Positions 25,290 to 33,651 of a stretch of 64,000 bases of DNA are shown in pieces. Each line of letters opens with the position of its first letter. Position 1 is the stretch's first letter. The stretch is taken from positions 1 through 64,000 of the forward strand of contig NZ_JACSIT010000120.1 of the NCBI RefSeq assembly GCF_014349155.1. Reading direction: 5' to 3'. The DNA is from Neolewinella lacunae (GTDB lineage Bacteria > Bacteroidota > Bacteroidia > Chitinophagales > Saprospiraceae). The notes beneath the pieces are model-generated. The model was not told the origin of the DNA. It did not search any database and worked only from the letters and a program-made list of their open reading frames with translations. The position numbers and the translations under genes are program-made.

Positions 25290-26792
25290 ATGCGCAGACT
25301 TTACGTACTTCTCCTTGCCCTGTGCAGCGGCCTGACGGCGGGTGCACAAACCGTCATCAGCGTTCCCCCCGGCAGTACGCTCAACGACGTGATTACGGCC
25401 GATTCCAACCGCATTTATGAACTTACCCGGGGGGCGATATACTTCGTCAATTCCCCCATTGCTCACCAAGGCTTTACCCTGCACCTGCGCGCCGCGGGAA
25501 ATGAACAATTCGCCAGGCCGCTGATCGTCTCCGACCCGCCTTCAGCGGACGTAGAAATCAACGCGCTTTTTGAAGCCCGGGGCAATTTGATTCTGGAGGG
25601 CCTCCACCTCACGCAGCGCAGCACCCTCGGTGTGGTATTCGAACGCATGATTCGCGCGCGTGCTAATGATATTCGCATTACCGTCGACGACTGCCTGATG
25701 GACGATTCCGGGCAAACGGTTTTTCGCCTGGACAATGCCAATACCAAGATTTACGTCCGCAACAGCGTCGCCAGTCGCCTCGGCGAGCCGAGCAACCCCG
25801 ACAATGGGCGCTTCATCGACGACCGGGGCAACCTGGTGGACAGTATTGTGCTGGAAAACAACCTGTTTTACAACATCACCAGCCGGCTCATCCGCGACGG
25901 CGGGGGGGAAATCAACTACTTTAAGTTCAACCAGAACACGGTGGATAACGTAGGGCAGCGCTGCATGGCCATTGGGCCCGTGGGCACTCTGGAAGTAACC
26001 AATAATATTTTCGCCAACGGGGCTTTCCTGGGCCGGCAGTTCAGCCTGGACCCAGCCGAGCAGGACGACCGCGCGGTGCTGGACCCCGACACCACTGCCC
26101 TGGGCATCAGCAACTGGTTGATCAGCCACAACAACTTCTTCCGTACGCCCGCACTGGTGGAAGCAACGCCCTTCACCCAGGTAGATATGGATACCATCGA
26201 ACAGGTGCCGAACTTCAGCGTCGAAGCGGAACTGGCGGTGGCCGCCCGGGGGACGGAGGCAACAATCATCAACGACGTTCTCAACTTCGCCAATCCCGCG
26301 CCGCAGCCCCTGGCCTGGATCATGGCCCACCACAGCGAAATGGACGCCCCGGCCTGGGACCACAGTGGCATCGACGTTGACGCCGTACTGAGCACCGTCG
26401 GTGACGGCAGCATCCTGCGCTACTCGACTTACCACGACTACGGTTACGCCCAGGGCGCGGGCTCCTACCGCGCGGGCACGGAAGGACAACCCCTGGGGGC
26501 CAACCTCCCCGACTTCGAATTTTCCACCCGCACCCGCGATCTTTTCGTAGCGGCCAACATCCTCTACTATCCTAACCCCGTGGCCGACCGCCTCTTTGTC
26601 CGCCACCTGAACGGAACCGACATCAGCCGCATCGTCATTTATGACCTGATGGGCCGCCCGCTGCAAGTGGTCCACAACGTCAATAATGACCGCCACGAGC
26701 TGGACCTGGCCCACCTTCCCAGCGGTACCTACCTGCTGAGTTTGGTGGATAGCCGGGGCGGGGTGAGTGCCCGGCAAGTGGTGAAGCAATAG
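25290..26792 (+). CDS. Secreted right-handed beta-helix protein with T9SS sorting domain
   Basis: The 500-residue protein has a signal peptide (LYVLLLALCSGLTAGAQ). A beta-helix region follows (GNLILEGLHLTQRS, DSIVLENNLFYNITSRLIRDGGG, GTLEVTNNIFANG), similar to DUF4957/DUF5123 proteins of pectin loci and to PL6-type lyases. It closes with a type A T9SS sorting domain (ILYYPNPVADRLFV to GTYLLSLVDSRGG). It is thus exported across the outer membrane and probably anchored at the surface. Lyase or glycan-binding activity cannot be decided, as no unambiguous catalytic set is visible. It follows the TonB receptor closely and is likely cotranscribed. Confidence 0.75.
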   Translation: MRRLYVLLLALCSGLTAGAQTVISVPPGSTLNDVITADSNRIYELTRGAIYFVNSPIAHQGFTLHLRAAGNEQFARPLIVSDPPSADVEINALFEARGNLILEGLHLTQRSTLGVVFERMIRARANDIRITVDDCLMDDSGQTVFRLDNANTKIYVRNSVASRLGEPSNPDNGRFIDDRGNLVDSIVLENNLFYNITSRLIRDGGGEINYFKFNQNTVDNVGQRCMAIGPVGTLEVTNNIFANGAFLGRQFSLDPAEQDDRAVLDPDTTALGISNWLISHNNFFRTPALVEATPFTQVDMDTIEQVPNFSVEAELAVAARGTEATIINDVLNFANPAPQPLAWIMAHHSEMDAPAWDHSGIDVDAVLSTVGDGSILRYSTYHDYGYAQGAGSYRAGTEGQPLGANLPDFEFSTRTRDLFVAANILYYPNPVADRLFVRHLNGTDISRIVIYDLMGRPLQVVHNVNNDRHELDLAHLPSGTYLLSLVDSRGGVSARQVVKQ

Positions 26793-26952
26793 ACTGGCTT
26801 TTTTTGAACAACACCGTTGGAGGGGTGGGGCTGCGGAGCGGCCTCCCCCACTTCGGTTTTGTAGGGAAAGTTTCGCTTTTTTTGAACCAAATAGATATAA
26901 GTTGGGCACTAAGCGCACTGAGTGCACTAAGAGCTGGTCTAAAATTTTTCTT

Positions 26953-28251
26953 ATGTCTTTTCCTTCCTCTTCTGAATTGAGCCGGCGGCAGTGGCTGAAG
27001 CGTGGGCTGGCCCTGGGTGCCGGAGCGGCGCTGCCAGCCTGGCCAGCTGGTGCAACCGCGCAGGATCTCTCCTCCCATACTCCGTTTAGGTCTGCCCAAG
27101 CCCTGCGGCCATTGGCGGATATTTACCAGCGGATTACCGAGCCGGTTATTATCGCTAGGGTGGAAATCCTGCGCTTCGGCAATGAATACATGACGCGGGT
27201 AACGAGCAGCGAAGGGGTCGTTGGGTACAGTATGGGCAATAATCGCATTCCCAACCTGATATCGATTTTCCGGGACCTGGTAGCGCCATTTTTTATTGGC
27301 CAGGATGCCCGGTCTTTGGCCGATTTATGGGAGCGTTTTTATTACAACGGTAAGGAGCGCGTGTATAAATACACCTCGATGCCCCTGTGGAATTGTTTTG
27401 GACAAATTGAAGTGGCCGTACTGGATATTCTTGGGCAGGTGGCGGGCCAACCCGTTTGCGAACTGTTGGGCCCGGTGCTGCGCAGCGAAATTCCCGTCTA
27501 CCTTTCGAGTTTACGCCGCAACACCACTCCCGAAGAAGAGTGTGCGTGGCTGGGTAAACGGGTGGAAGAAACCCAGGCGAAATCCATCAAAATTAAAATC
27601 GGCGGACGAATGTCAAAAAATGCCGACGCTTACCCCGGGCGGACGGATGCGCTCGTTCCCTACGCCCGCAAATTTTTCGGCGACGGGATGGACATTAACG
27701 TCGATGCCAACGGCAGTTACGACGCGCCGACGGCCATCCGCGTCGGGCGGATGCTGGAAGATCATGGCGTTGGTTTTTTCGAGGAACCCTGTGAATGGGA
27801 GGATTTTGTGGCGCACCAGCAGGTCGCTAAAGCCCTCAAAATCAGTGTCGCGGGCGGCGAACAAGACCACAGCCTGCCGAAGTGGGAATGGATGATGGCC
27901 AACGGTGCGCTCGCGCTCGTCCAGCCCGACATCATGTACAACGGAGGCATGCTGCGCACCATCCACGTCGCCAACATGGCCTTGGGCTACGGCCTGCCCG
28001 TCACGACCCACAACCCCCGCAACAATGCCGAGTACGCCAACCTGCTCCACCTGGCCGCTGTGCTGCCCAATTTGGGCCCCTTCCAGGAGTTCCGGGCCGA
28101 TGACGCCAAGAGCAAAATCCCTTTCACGCCAGACATCGAATGCCGCAACGGTACGGTGAAAATCCTCACCGCCCCCGGCATGAGCATCCAGTACGACCCT
28201 GAATTCATGGCCAAAGCCGAGGTGCTGGCCAGTATTTCTGAAGGGTGGTGA
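26953..28251 (+). CDS. Second mandelate racemase/muconate lactonizing-family enzyme, Tat-exported
   Basis: From the ATG at 26953 the product is 432 residues with a twin-arginine leader (SRRQWLKRGLALGAGAALPAW). Enolase-superfamily residues are visible: SIKIKIGGRM (K-x-K base strand), MDINVDANGSY, GFFEEPCEWEDF, VAGGEQDHS and the late PVTTHNPRNNAEYANLLHLAAV. It is distinct from the enzyme at 18667, sharing only the fold and export route. The product probably acts on a sugar acid in the periplasm. A frame back to 26902 adds residues before the Tat motif and is not preferred. Confidence 0.85.
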   Translation: MSFPSSSELSRRQWLKRGLALGAGAALPAWPAGATAQDLSSHTPFRSAQALRPLADIYQRITEPVIIARVEILRFGNEYMTRVTSSEGVVGYSMGNNRIPNLISIFRDLVAPFFIGQDARSLADLWERFYYNGKERVYKYTSMPLWNCFGQIEVAVLDILGQVAGQPVCELLGPVLRSEIPVYLSSLRRNTTPEEECAWLGKRVEETQAKSIKIKIGGRMSKNADAYPGRTDALVPYARKFFGDGMDINVDANGSYDAPTAIRVGRMLEDHGVGFFEEPCEWEDFVAHQQVAKALKISVAGGEQDHSLPKWEWMMANGALALVQPDIMYNGGMLRTIHVANMALGYGLPVTTHNPRNNAEYANLLHLAAVLPNLGPFQEFRADDAKSKIPFTPDIECRNGTVKILTAPGMSIQYDPEFMAKAEVLASISEGW

Positions 28252-28285
28252 GGTAGCTGGGTTTGGCCCCGCGATCAGGGTGTGT

Positions 28286-28303
28286 GGCGCGGCCGCAGGT
28301 GCA
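28286..28303 (+). repeat. Dispersed 18-bp motif, copy 7
   Basis: GGCGCGGCCGCAGGTGCA, followed by a GA-rich tract, 35 bases behind the stop codon of the enolase-superfamily gene. Confidence 0.85.
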
Positions 28304-28413
28304 GAGAGAGGGGATGGGGAGAATGATCGGGCCAAGTCGGGAGTAGAGCAGGAAACTGCGGCGAAGGAAGTTCGGGAAAGGGCTTACCTTGCGCGGGCTG
28401 AAGTTGCCCGTTT

Positions 28414-28581
28414 ATGAACATCTTTACCACCCATGAGGAAATTATTGCTAAGCGCTTTTGCCGGGTGAGCTTACGGAAAAGCGATCACATAACGTGGTCG
28501 ATTCTATTCACCCCGCTCGTGCCATCAGACCTCAGTTTGCGGGAAGCCTTCAGCGAAGACTTTATTGCGAAGATGAATTAA
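28414..28581 (+). CDS. Hypothetical small protein (55 residues)
   Basis: An ATG-initiated frame of 55 codons lies 37 bases upstream of the SEC-C gene. Its product starts MNIFTTHEEIIAKRFCRV and ends SEDFIAKMN. It has no membrane segment or known motif. TACCTTGC about 25 bases before its start resembles a degenerate Bacteroidota -7 element. It could be a small gene of the same operon as the SEC-C gene, or a chance reading frame. Confidence 0.35.
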   Translation: MNIFTTHEEIIAKRFCRVSLRKSDHITWSILFTPLVPSDLSLREAFSEDFIAKMN

Positions 28582-28618
28582 ACAAGTGCCAGACAATACA
28601 TTTACTACATTGCTTTTT

Positions 28619-30115
28619 ATGTCAACAATTGAAACGATTATCAAGGATATAGGGGAAAACCAGCCCATACTGATCCCGCAAATGGCGATTGACCATCTTG
28701 AATCCGTACCCGCCGATTCTTCCTTTGCGGGCTCGGTATTCGTGGCTAAAACGCTCGTGCCAACGCTATTCCTAAAGCTTACGGCCAAATCAGCGGCCTT
28801 GGTAGGGTTTACTCCAGACAGTTATTATAACCCATCCTACAAATTCTTGACGGTTGATGATCAAGACGGAAACGCCGTTATGCTGGTGACGCTCCAACAT
28901 AGTGAGAAAAGATTAATGCACGCACAACTGGACCCTGCCGATCGGCAGGTACAGGAATTCCTCCGGCTGGCCAAACAACAGGAGTGTTTTTGTCTTGACC
29001 TTACGGTGGACCATAAAAATAAACCTTATGGGAGTACAGAATTTTTTGATATTGACGGCGAACACCTCGAATGGGTTACCCGCAACTTAGTACGAGCAAC
29101 CAGCGTCAAAACTTCAAATGACTGGTCGGTAGTATCACAGGGTTACCAACGCCACTTGGGCTTTTTCAATAGGGATGTTTTTCTCCACTTTCGTTTGGCT
29201 GGCAAACGCCAGTTGCACGCCAACCGTAGCTTCGATTTTGTCACCCGGGGCGAGGAGAGCCACGAGGTAGACCTTGATCTAGTGCAAAAGTCCGGAAATT
29301 CTTACCAAATCGATTGGCTCGCCAGCCAGCACGGTATTTCGCTTACGGAGGCCCCTGCCCTGCCCGTGCCCCTGGAACTATCACGAAAAATGACAGAAAT
29401 TGAGGCTAACTCTACCACCATCTCTGCCTCCCAGCAAACGGCGCTAGAAGCACTCCGTATACAATACCCCGACGAAGCCATAATCCTCTTTCCGCTTCTC
29501 GTGCTCTATGAAAACAGCGGGAATGAACAAAAGAGGCGGGAGGTGCTCTCAATACTGGAACGCTTTGGGCAGACGCGTACCTACGTAGCACTCTCGTTGT
29601 TACAAATTTTGGACGATGAGGCCTTCCTAAGCAAATTTCGCAAAGAGTGGCCTGGAAAGGAACTTACCGATCACCCCATCCGGGGCGGCCACCCTTTCAC
29701 CCCGAAAGACTTCACGCTTTTTGAAGAGCTATCCATACGTTATGCTCGACTTAAGCAGCAAACAGAAGTCGCGATTGACCGATTTACCCGACTGACCGAG
29801 TTCGGAGCAAACTGGGAAGTGCTGGAATCGGTAGCCAATAACCTTTCGGAACAGCTCCTCTTTAGACAACTTGACCAAAATCCTGTGCTACCGGATACGC
29901 TGCCGGATATTCTACGCAAGGTAAAAAACCCGACAGCACTCAAATTACTAACGGACAATTTCTGGGGAAAGGTAGAAGTTTTGCGTACGAAGGTCGACCT
30001 ACGGACGAAGGCAGAAAAGGCCTCTACCATGGTCCGAAAAGGGCCAAAGATCGGCAGGAACGCCCCCTGCCCCTGCGGCAGCGGCAAAAAATACAAAAAC
30101 TGTTGTGGAAAGTAG
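28619..30115 (+). CDS. SEC-C metal-binding motif protein of unknown function
   Basis: The 498-residue protein ends in a SEC-C zinc-binding tail (GRNAPCPCGSGKKYKNCCGK) with ligands at about C484, C486, C495 and C496. The rest shows no recognisable enzyme motif. Residues 60-260 look globular and beta-rich, and 270-460 look helical. SEC-C tails bind zinc and occur in SecA and in many uncharacterised proteins. I take the ATG at 28619, since the longer frame from 28586 adds only a leader without features. The next gene follows after 82 bases on the same strand. Confidence 0.65.
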   Translation: MSTIETIIKDIGENQPILIPQMAIDHLESVPADSSFAGSVFVAKTLVPTLFLKLTAKSAALVGFTPDSYYNPSYKFLTVDDQDGNAVMLVTLQHSEKRLMHAQLDPADRQVQEFLRLAKQQECFCLDLTVDHKNKPYGSTEFFDIDGEHLEWVTRNLVRATSVKTSNDWSVVSQGYQRHLGFFNRDVFLHFRLAGKRQLHANRSFDFVTRGEESHEVDLDLVQKSGNSYQIDWLASQHGISLTEAPALPVPLELSRKMTEIEANSTTISASQQTALEALRIQYPDEAIILFPLLVLYENSGNEQKRREVLSILERFGQTRTYVALSLLQILDDEAFLSKFRKEWPGKELTDHPIRGGHPFTPKDFTLFEELSIRYARLKQQTEVAIDRFTRLTEFGANWEVLESVANNLSEQLLFRQLDQNPVLPDTLPDILRKVKNPTALKLLTDNFWGKVEVLRTKVDLRTKAEKASTMVRKGPKIGRNAPCPCGSGKKYKNCCGK

Positions 30116-30197
30116 GTGGAAATAAAATCCGCCCGGCCCTTCCCTGGGGTTCGGGGGATGGTTTTGGGGATGATTACTACCGAAAAAAATAATTAAA

Positions 30198-30926
30198 ATG
30201 AACAAGGAAATATACCAAGATAGATCTTTTGACGATTTGCTGCAAACCCTCCCCCACTACCAGCTTTATCCTCAAATGCTTCCCTTCATCGGCTCCCATT
30301 ACCGCCGGATGAATAAGCGGGTGCTGGTGATTGGGGAGAGCCATTATTTACGGAAAGAAAGTGAGCAGAAAAGCGAGTCGGGCGCGTGGTACGATGGCAC
30401 AGCCGCCGCGATGCTTGACGATGAAGACCGCAACTGGATACATACCCGTGGAACCGCCGGATCCGGCGAAAAGCAGCGGTACGCAAGTAAAGCCTTCGGT
30501 ATTTATCGCAACGTAGAGTTCGCGATCCGGGATTTATTAGTAGACAAAGACCTACCCACCGACAATTATTTGCGTTACGTCGCCTACTATAATTATTTCC
30601 AGCGCCCGGCAAAGACCGGAGACAGTTTAGAAGTGACGGATTTGGATAAAAAGACGGCCTACCATCATCTACTTGCCCTAGGGGATATCCTTGAAGTCAC
30701 CCATTTTGCTTTCGTCAGTAAGTTAGCCTATTACGCTTTTTGGAAAAGTCACGGAAAGGATGAGTTCTTTACGCGAAATATTTTTGGTACAGCGCATCCA
30801 AGTACTTCATGGTGGAATACGCCACATCAACATGATTGGTGGGAGGAAAAATTTAAGATGACTAGCCGGGAATGGTTCATTAAGAGAATTGGGAAATTGC
30901 AATTAAAAGTAGACGATCATGAATAA
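30198..30926 (+). CDS. Uncharacterised protein with uracil-DNA-glycosylase-like motifs
   Basis: This 242-residue protein has a strand-turn VLVIGESHYLRKE (GESHY at residues 46-50) and a late FGTAHPSTSWWN. The pair resembles the two active-site loops of the UDG-like fold, where a G-x-x-P/H loop precedes an H-P-S loop. That similarity is weak, and the central region (residues 60-190) is not recognisable. The gene overlaps the ASCH gene by 8 bases, so the two are translated together. Whether it is an enzyme on nucleic acid is uncertain. Confidence 0.4.
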   Translation: MNKEIYQDRSFDDLLQTLPHYQLYPQMLPFIGSHYRRMNKRVLVIGESHYLRKESEQKSESGAWYDGTAAAMLDDEDRNWIHTRGTAGSGEKQRYASKAFGIYRNVEFAIRDLLVDKDLPTDNYLRYVAYYNYFQRPAKTGDSLEVTDLDKKTAYHHLLALGDILEVTHFAFVSKLAYYAFWKSHGKDEFFTRNIFGTAHPSTSWWNTPHQHDWWEEKFKMTSREWFIKRIGKLQLKVDDHE

Positions 30927-31257
30927 GAAGCAGACCCTCAAAACCACCCTAAAACGCGAATTTTTCGACGCGATCTACCGTGGTGAAAAGACCGAAGAGT
31001 ACCGCGACCTCAGCGACTTTTGGATGAGCCGCCTACTCGTCAAAGAAGCGGACGGTAGCTATTCCTTTGAAAAGTTCCGCGAGTACGATACCATCGTTTT
31101 CCGCAACGGCTACAACCCCGATTCCCCGACTATGGAAGTGGAGTGGAAAGGCACGCGCATCCTGGAGTACCTGGACGAACCGAAAGATGCCTTTGAGCGG
31201 TACGGTTTTGTGATTGACTTGGGGAAGGTGTTGAAGATAGAGAACTATAAACCGTAA
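30919..31257 (+). CDS. ASCH (PUA-like) domain protein
   Basis: The 112-residue product matches the small ASCH/PUA-like beta-barrel: LKTTLKREFFDAIYRGEKTEEYRDLSDFW at the start and YDTIVFRNGYNPDSPTMEVEWKG in the middle. ASCH proteins bind RNA or modified nucleosides; similar stand-alone versions are common in phages and mobile DNA. It overlaps the preceding gene by 8 bases and is the last gene of the 28.6-31.3 kb cluster. Confidence 0.65.
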   Translation: MNKKQTLKTTLKREFFDAIYRGEKTEEYRDLSDFWMSRLLVKEADGSYSFEKFREYDTIVFRNGYNPDSPTMEVEWKGTRILEYLDEPKDAFERYGFVIDLGKVLKIENYKP

Positions 31258-31408
31258 ACGATCACTTCTCAAATGCCTGATAAGCCAGTAGCGGAACTGC
31301 GACCAGGATAACAATAAGTTGAGGATGCTGATCGTGCAAAGCCTCGCAAGCCCCATCAAATCCCAAGAATCGTCCATCTTTCAGGGGTGTAACTTTTCAC
31401 CCCCCCCA

Positions 31409-31424
31409 TGTGATCCAGATCACC
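31409..31424. promoter_or_regulatory. Crp/Fnr-type activator site
   Basis: TGTGATCCAGATCACC matches the TGTGA-N6-TCACA consensus at nine of ten half-site positions. It is centred about 44 bases before the expected transcription start of the rhodanese gene, a position typical of activation. Confidence 0.6.
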
Positions 31425-31446
31425 ATTGCCGGAGAGATTGCGCCCC

Positions 31447-31454
31447 TAGCTTTG
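31447..31454 (+). promoter_or_regulatory. Bacteroidota -7 promoter element
   Basis: TAGCTTTG fits TAnnTTTG exactly. ATTG at 31425-31428 could be the -33 element, 18 bases upstream. The start codon of the rhodanese gene follows 10 bases later, so the mRNA leader would be very short. Confidence 0.6.
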
Positions 31455-31464
31455 CGCAAAACCA

Positions 31465-32025
31465 ATGAAGATGAAGACGATTTATTTTTCCGTTCTAATG
31501 CTTGGCCTACTGCTGCTGTCCGGGCAAATCCTTGGCCAGGCCAGTAGCGTAGCAGCGGTAGCTCCCAACGCCGTACTGCCCATGGTAGCGCAAGGCACCC
31601 TCGTGATTGACGTACGGGAGGCCAACGAAATCGAGGTGCTCGCCTACGATGTACCCGGGGTAATCAATATCCCCCTGAGCGAGCTCCCCGATCGCCTGGC
31701 GGAACTGCCGACCGACCGCCCCCTCATCTTGGCCTGTCGCACAGGTCTGCGAAGTGCGAAAGCAGGCAACTTACTCGCCGCAGCCCACTTCGCGCCCTTA
31801 TTCCACATCGAGGGGGGCATCATCGCTTGGGAGGCCGCCGGACTCCCGGTCAAAAAATCCGGGCGGGCACCAGACGCTCCCGCCACGGGCCAAAAGCCAT
31901 GTTGCCCCCCGGGGACTGCGGATCAAACCACGGGCAAATCCTGCTGCGCTAAAGCGTCAGGCGCGACTGCGACGGCGGGCTGCGGTGGCAAAGAAAAAGG
32001 AAAATCCTGCGGCACTAAGGAGTAA
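31465..32025 (+). CDS. Exported rhodanese-like protein with Cys-rich tail
   Basis: The 186-residue protein has a signal peptide (FSVLMLGLLLLSGQILGQ) and one rhodanese domain with the active-site loop ACRTGLRSAKAG (Cys 91). Rhodanese domains carry sulfur as a Cys persulfide. An unusual tail of about 50 residues holds CCPPG, SCCAK, GCGG and SCGTKE, seven cysteines likely to bind a metal or add redox capacity. It is probably periplasmic. A Crp/Fnr-like site and a good -7 element precede it, suggesting control by redox state, nitric oxide or nutrient signals. Confidence 0.78.
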   Translation: MKMKTIYFSVLMLGLLLLSGQILGQASSVAAVAPNAVLPMVAQGTLVIDVREANEIEVLAYDVPGVINIPLSELPDRLAELPTDRPLILACRTGLRSAKAGNLLAAAHFAPLFHIEGGIIAWEAAGLPVKKSGRAPDAPATGQKPCCPPGTADQTTGKSCCAKASGATATAGCGGKEKGKSCGTKE

Positions 32026-32333
32026 GGAAACGATAGCTTAACCTACGGAGCTGGATTTTATAATTCCAGGCGTAGCGCACACTGCGCACTTCCCCATCGG
32101 TGGCATTTTTGCAAAAACGACTGATTCCCCTTGCGTAGCTACTCCCAAAAGAAATCCCCCCCAACGATTTCTCCTCCGAGGCATCATTTGCCGTATGCAA
32201 TGAGGACCATCACTTCGAAGGGATGATCTTTGAAGGCAAATGTTCCTCGGAGGTGTAAATCGTAGCCGGAGTGAAAAGTAAGAGGTCTGAATCGTAGCCG
32301 GAGTGAAAAACCAAAGGCCCAAATCGTAAACCC
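32026..32333. repeat. Intergenic region with 32-base-spaced direct repeats
   Basis: AATCGTAGCCGGAGTGAAAA occurs at 32258-32277 and again exactly at 32290-32309. A third partial start (AAATCGTAAA) lies after 32320. The rest of this 308-base gap shows no gene. It lies between convergent genes. Confidence 0.5.
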
Positions 32334-33437
32334 TCACGCCCTGAGCACCCCCACCCCATTCAGGCCAAACTGCTCCAGCAATACATTTGCCGAAGCGGGT
32401 ACGCCATTCACGTGCGGGGTAGGAATTTGTTGCGCCAACAAGGGCAGCATATTGCCGGCCAGCAACTCCTGGATACTGAAGATGGGGTGCTTGGTAAGCG
32501 GCCTGACCTCTTCCATCAACAACTGGCTGGCGGTGAACAGCCCACTGATCAGCACGGGGGCAATGCCCCAGCTTTTCAGGATTTCGATGCCGGAAAGTAC
32601 CCCAAGGCTATCGCCGCAGGAAAGTACTACGCCGCCGACCGTATGCATAAACTCGCTGTTTTGCAGCAGCTCCCGGGTCTCTTGCTGGAGGATGCCGTCA
32701 GCAATTTCTACCACGATGTAGTCAGGCTTAACCTGCCGTACGCATTCGTCGAGCAGTTCCTGGTAAAGCGAAAGCAAAGTGGGGGTTCCAACCTGAAAAG
32801 TAGAAGTAAAGCCGCGTTGGGAAAAGTCCGTAACGTAATCCGCTCCCCGGTCGTAACAATAAATGGTATCCTTAGGGTAGGCCGTGCCCGTCAGTTTAAT
32901 GTATGCGGTTTTATAACCCACCCGCCCGAGTCCTCCGCAGAGGTGGGCCGCAGTGGTCGTTTTCCCGCTGTCCATGGAAGATCCTACGGAGAGCAACACT
33001 TTTGCTCCCTGGGTATCCCCGCGGAAGGGCGTCAGGGCCTGAAGGGTGTTGATTACTGCCCCCTGGGCATCCACGGCAAAGGCGAGCAACTCCAGCGGAA
33101 TGGCCTGACCGGGGTGGGTGTGATTTTTGCTTGCCACCTGGGCGACTACTCCTCCCCGGCCAACCAGCTCAACGTGGCGGGTGGGCAACTGCGGCAGGTA
33201 GGCTTCGTACTGATTGGTAGCGTACCGCGCTCCGTAGGCCGCCATGATCAGATCGTCGGTAAAGAGCGAGCAAGTGCCGCCATCCCTGGTCTTCATGTAC
33301 TTGCCGTCAGAGTCCATCACGCGAAACAAACCCACGTCGCCAATCCAGGGAATATGGGCGTCGGGCAGCTCGTAATGCCAGTTGATTTGGCCGGGCACGC
33401 CAGCGCAGGTGTAAGCCATTTTAATTCGCTTATTCAT
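32334..33437 (-). CDS. P-loop NTPase domain protein of unknown function (DUF1611-like)
   Basis: The 367-residue product from the ATG at 33437 contains a Walker A motif, LLSVGSSMDSGKTTTAAHL, and a later VVEIADG that could be the Walker B strand. The N-terminal part is a separate domain with HTHPGQAIPLELLAFAVDAQGAVIN. The layout is reminiscent of DUF1611 proteins and of MobB-type P-loop proteins, but I cannot assign a reaction. No signal peptide is present, so it should be cytoplasmic. The gene stands alone, convergent with the rhodanese gene. Confidence 0.5.
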   Translation of the reverse strand: MNKRIKMAYTCAGVPGQINWHYELPDAHIPWIGDVGLFRVMDSDGKYMKTRDGGTCSLFTDDLIMAAYGARYATNQYEAYLPQLPTRHVELVGRGGVVAQVASKNHTHPGQAIPLELLAFAVDAQGAVINTLQALTPFRGDTQGAKVLLSVGSSMDSGKTTTAAHLCGGLGRVGYKTAYIKLTGTAYPKDTIYCYDRGADYVTDFSQRGFTSTFQVGTPTLLSLYQELLDECVRQVKPDYIVVEIADGILQQETRELLQNSEFMHTVGGVVLSCGDSLGVLSGIEILKSWGIAPVLISGLFTASQLLMEEVRPLTKHPIFSIQELLAGNMLPLLAQQIPTPHVNGVPASANVLLEQFGLNGVGVLRA

Positions 33438-33651
33438 GATGATGTTGGTTTCGTTTTTGATTCCAAGGAGCAGGGTTTGTGCCCGCCGCACAAAGATATG
33501 CGGCGGCCCTAGTACCTTCGCTACAAAAGTCTCCGGGCCCGATATTGTCTTAGTTCCAGGTTGGCGCTCCGTCGTCGGTACAGCGCCGAAATGCTAAGCC
33601 CTGCTTAACTTTAGCCCCCCAGTCTTCCCTACCCCCAAAAGCTGCTTTCTA

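Noticed and set aside
25481-25497. A further copy of the 18-bp motif (TGCACCTGCGCGCCGCGG) in the beta-helix gene
   Set aside because: The second half does not match the consensus, and the first half is explained by common codons for L-H-L-R.
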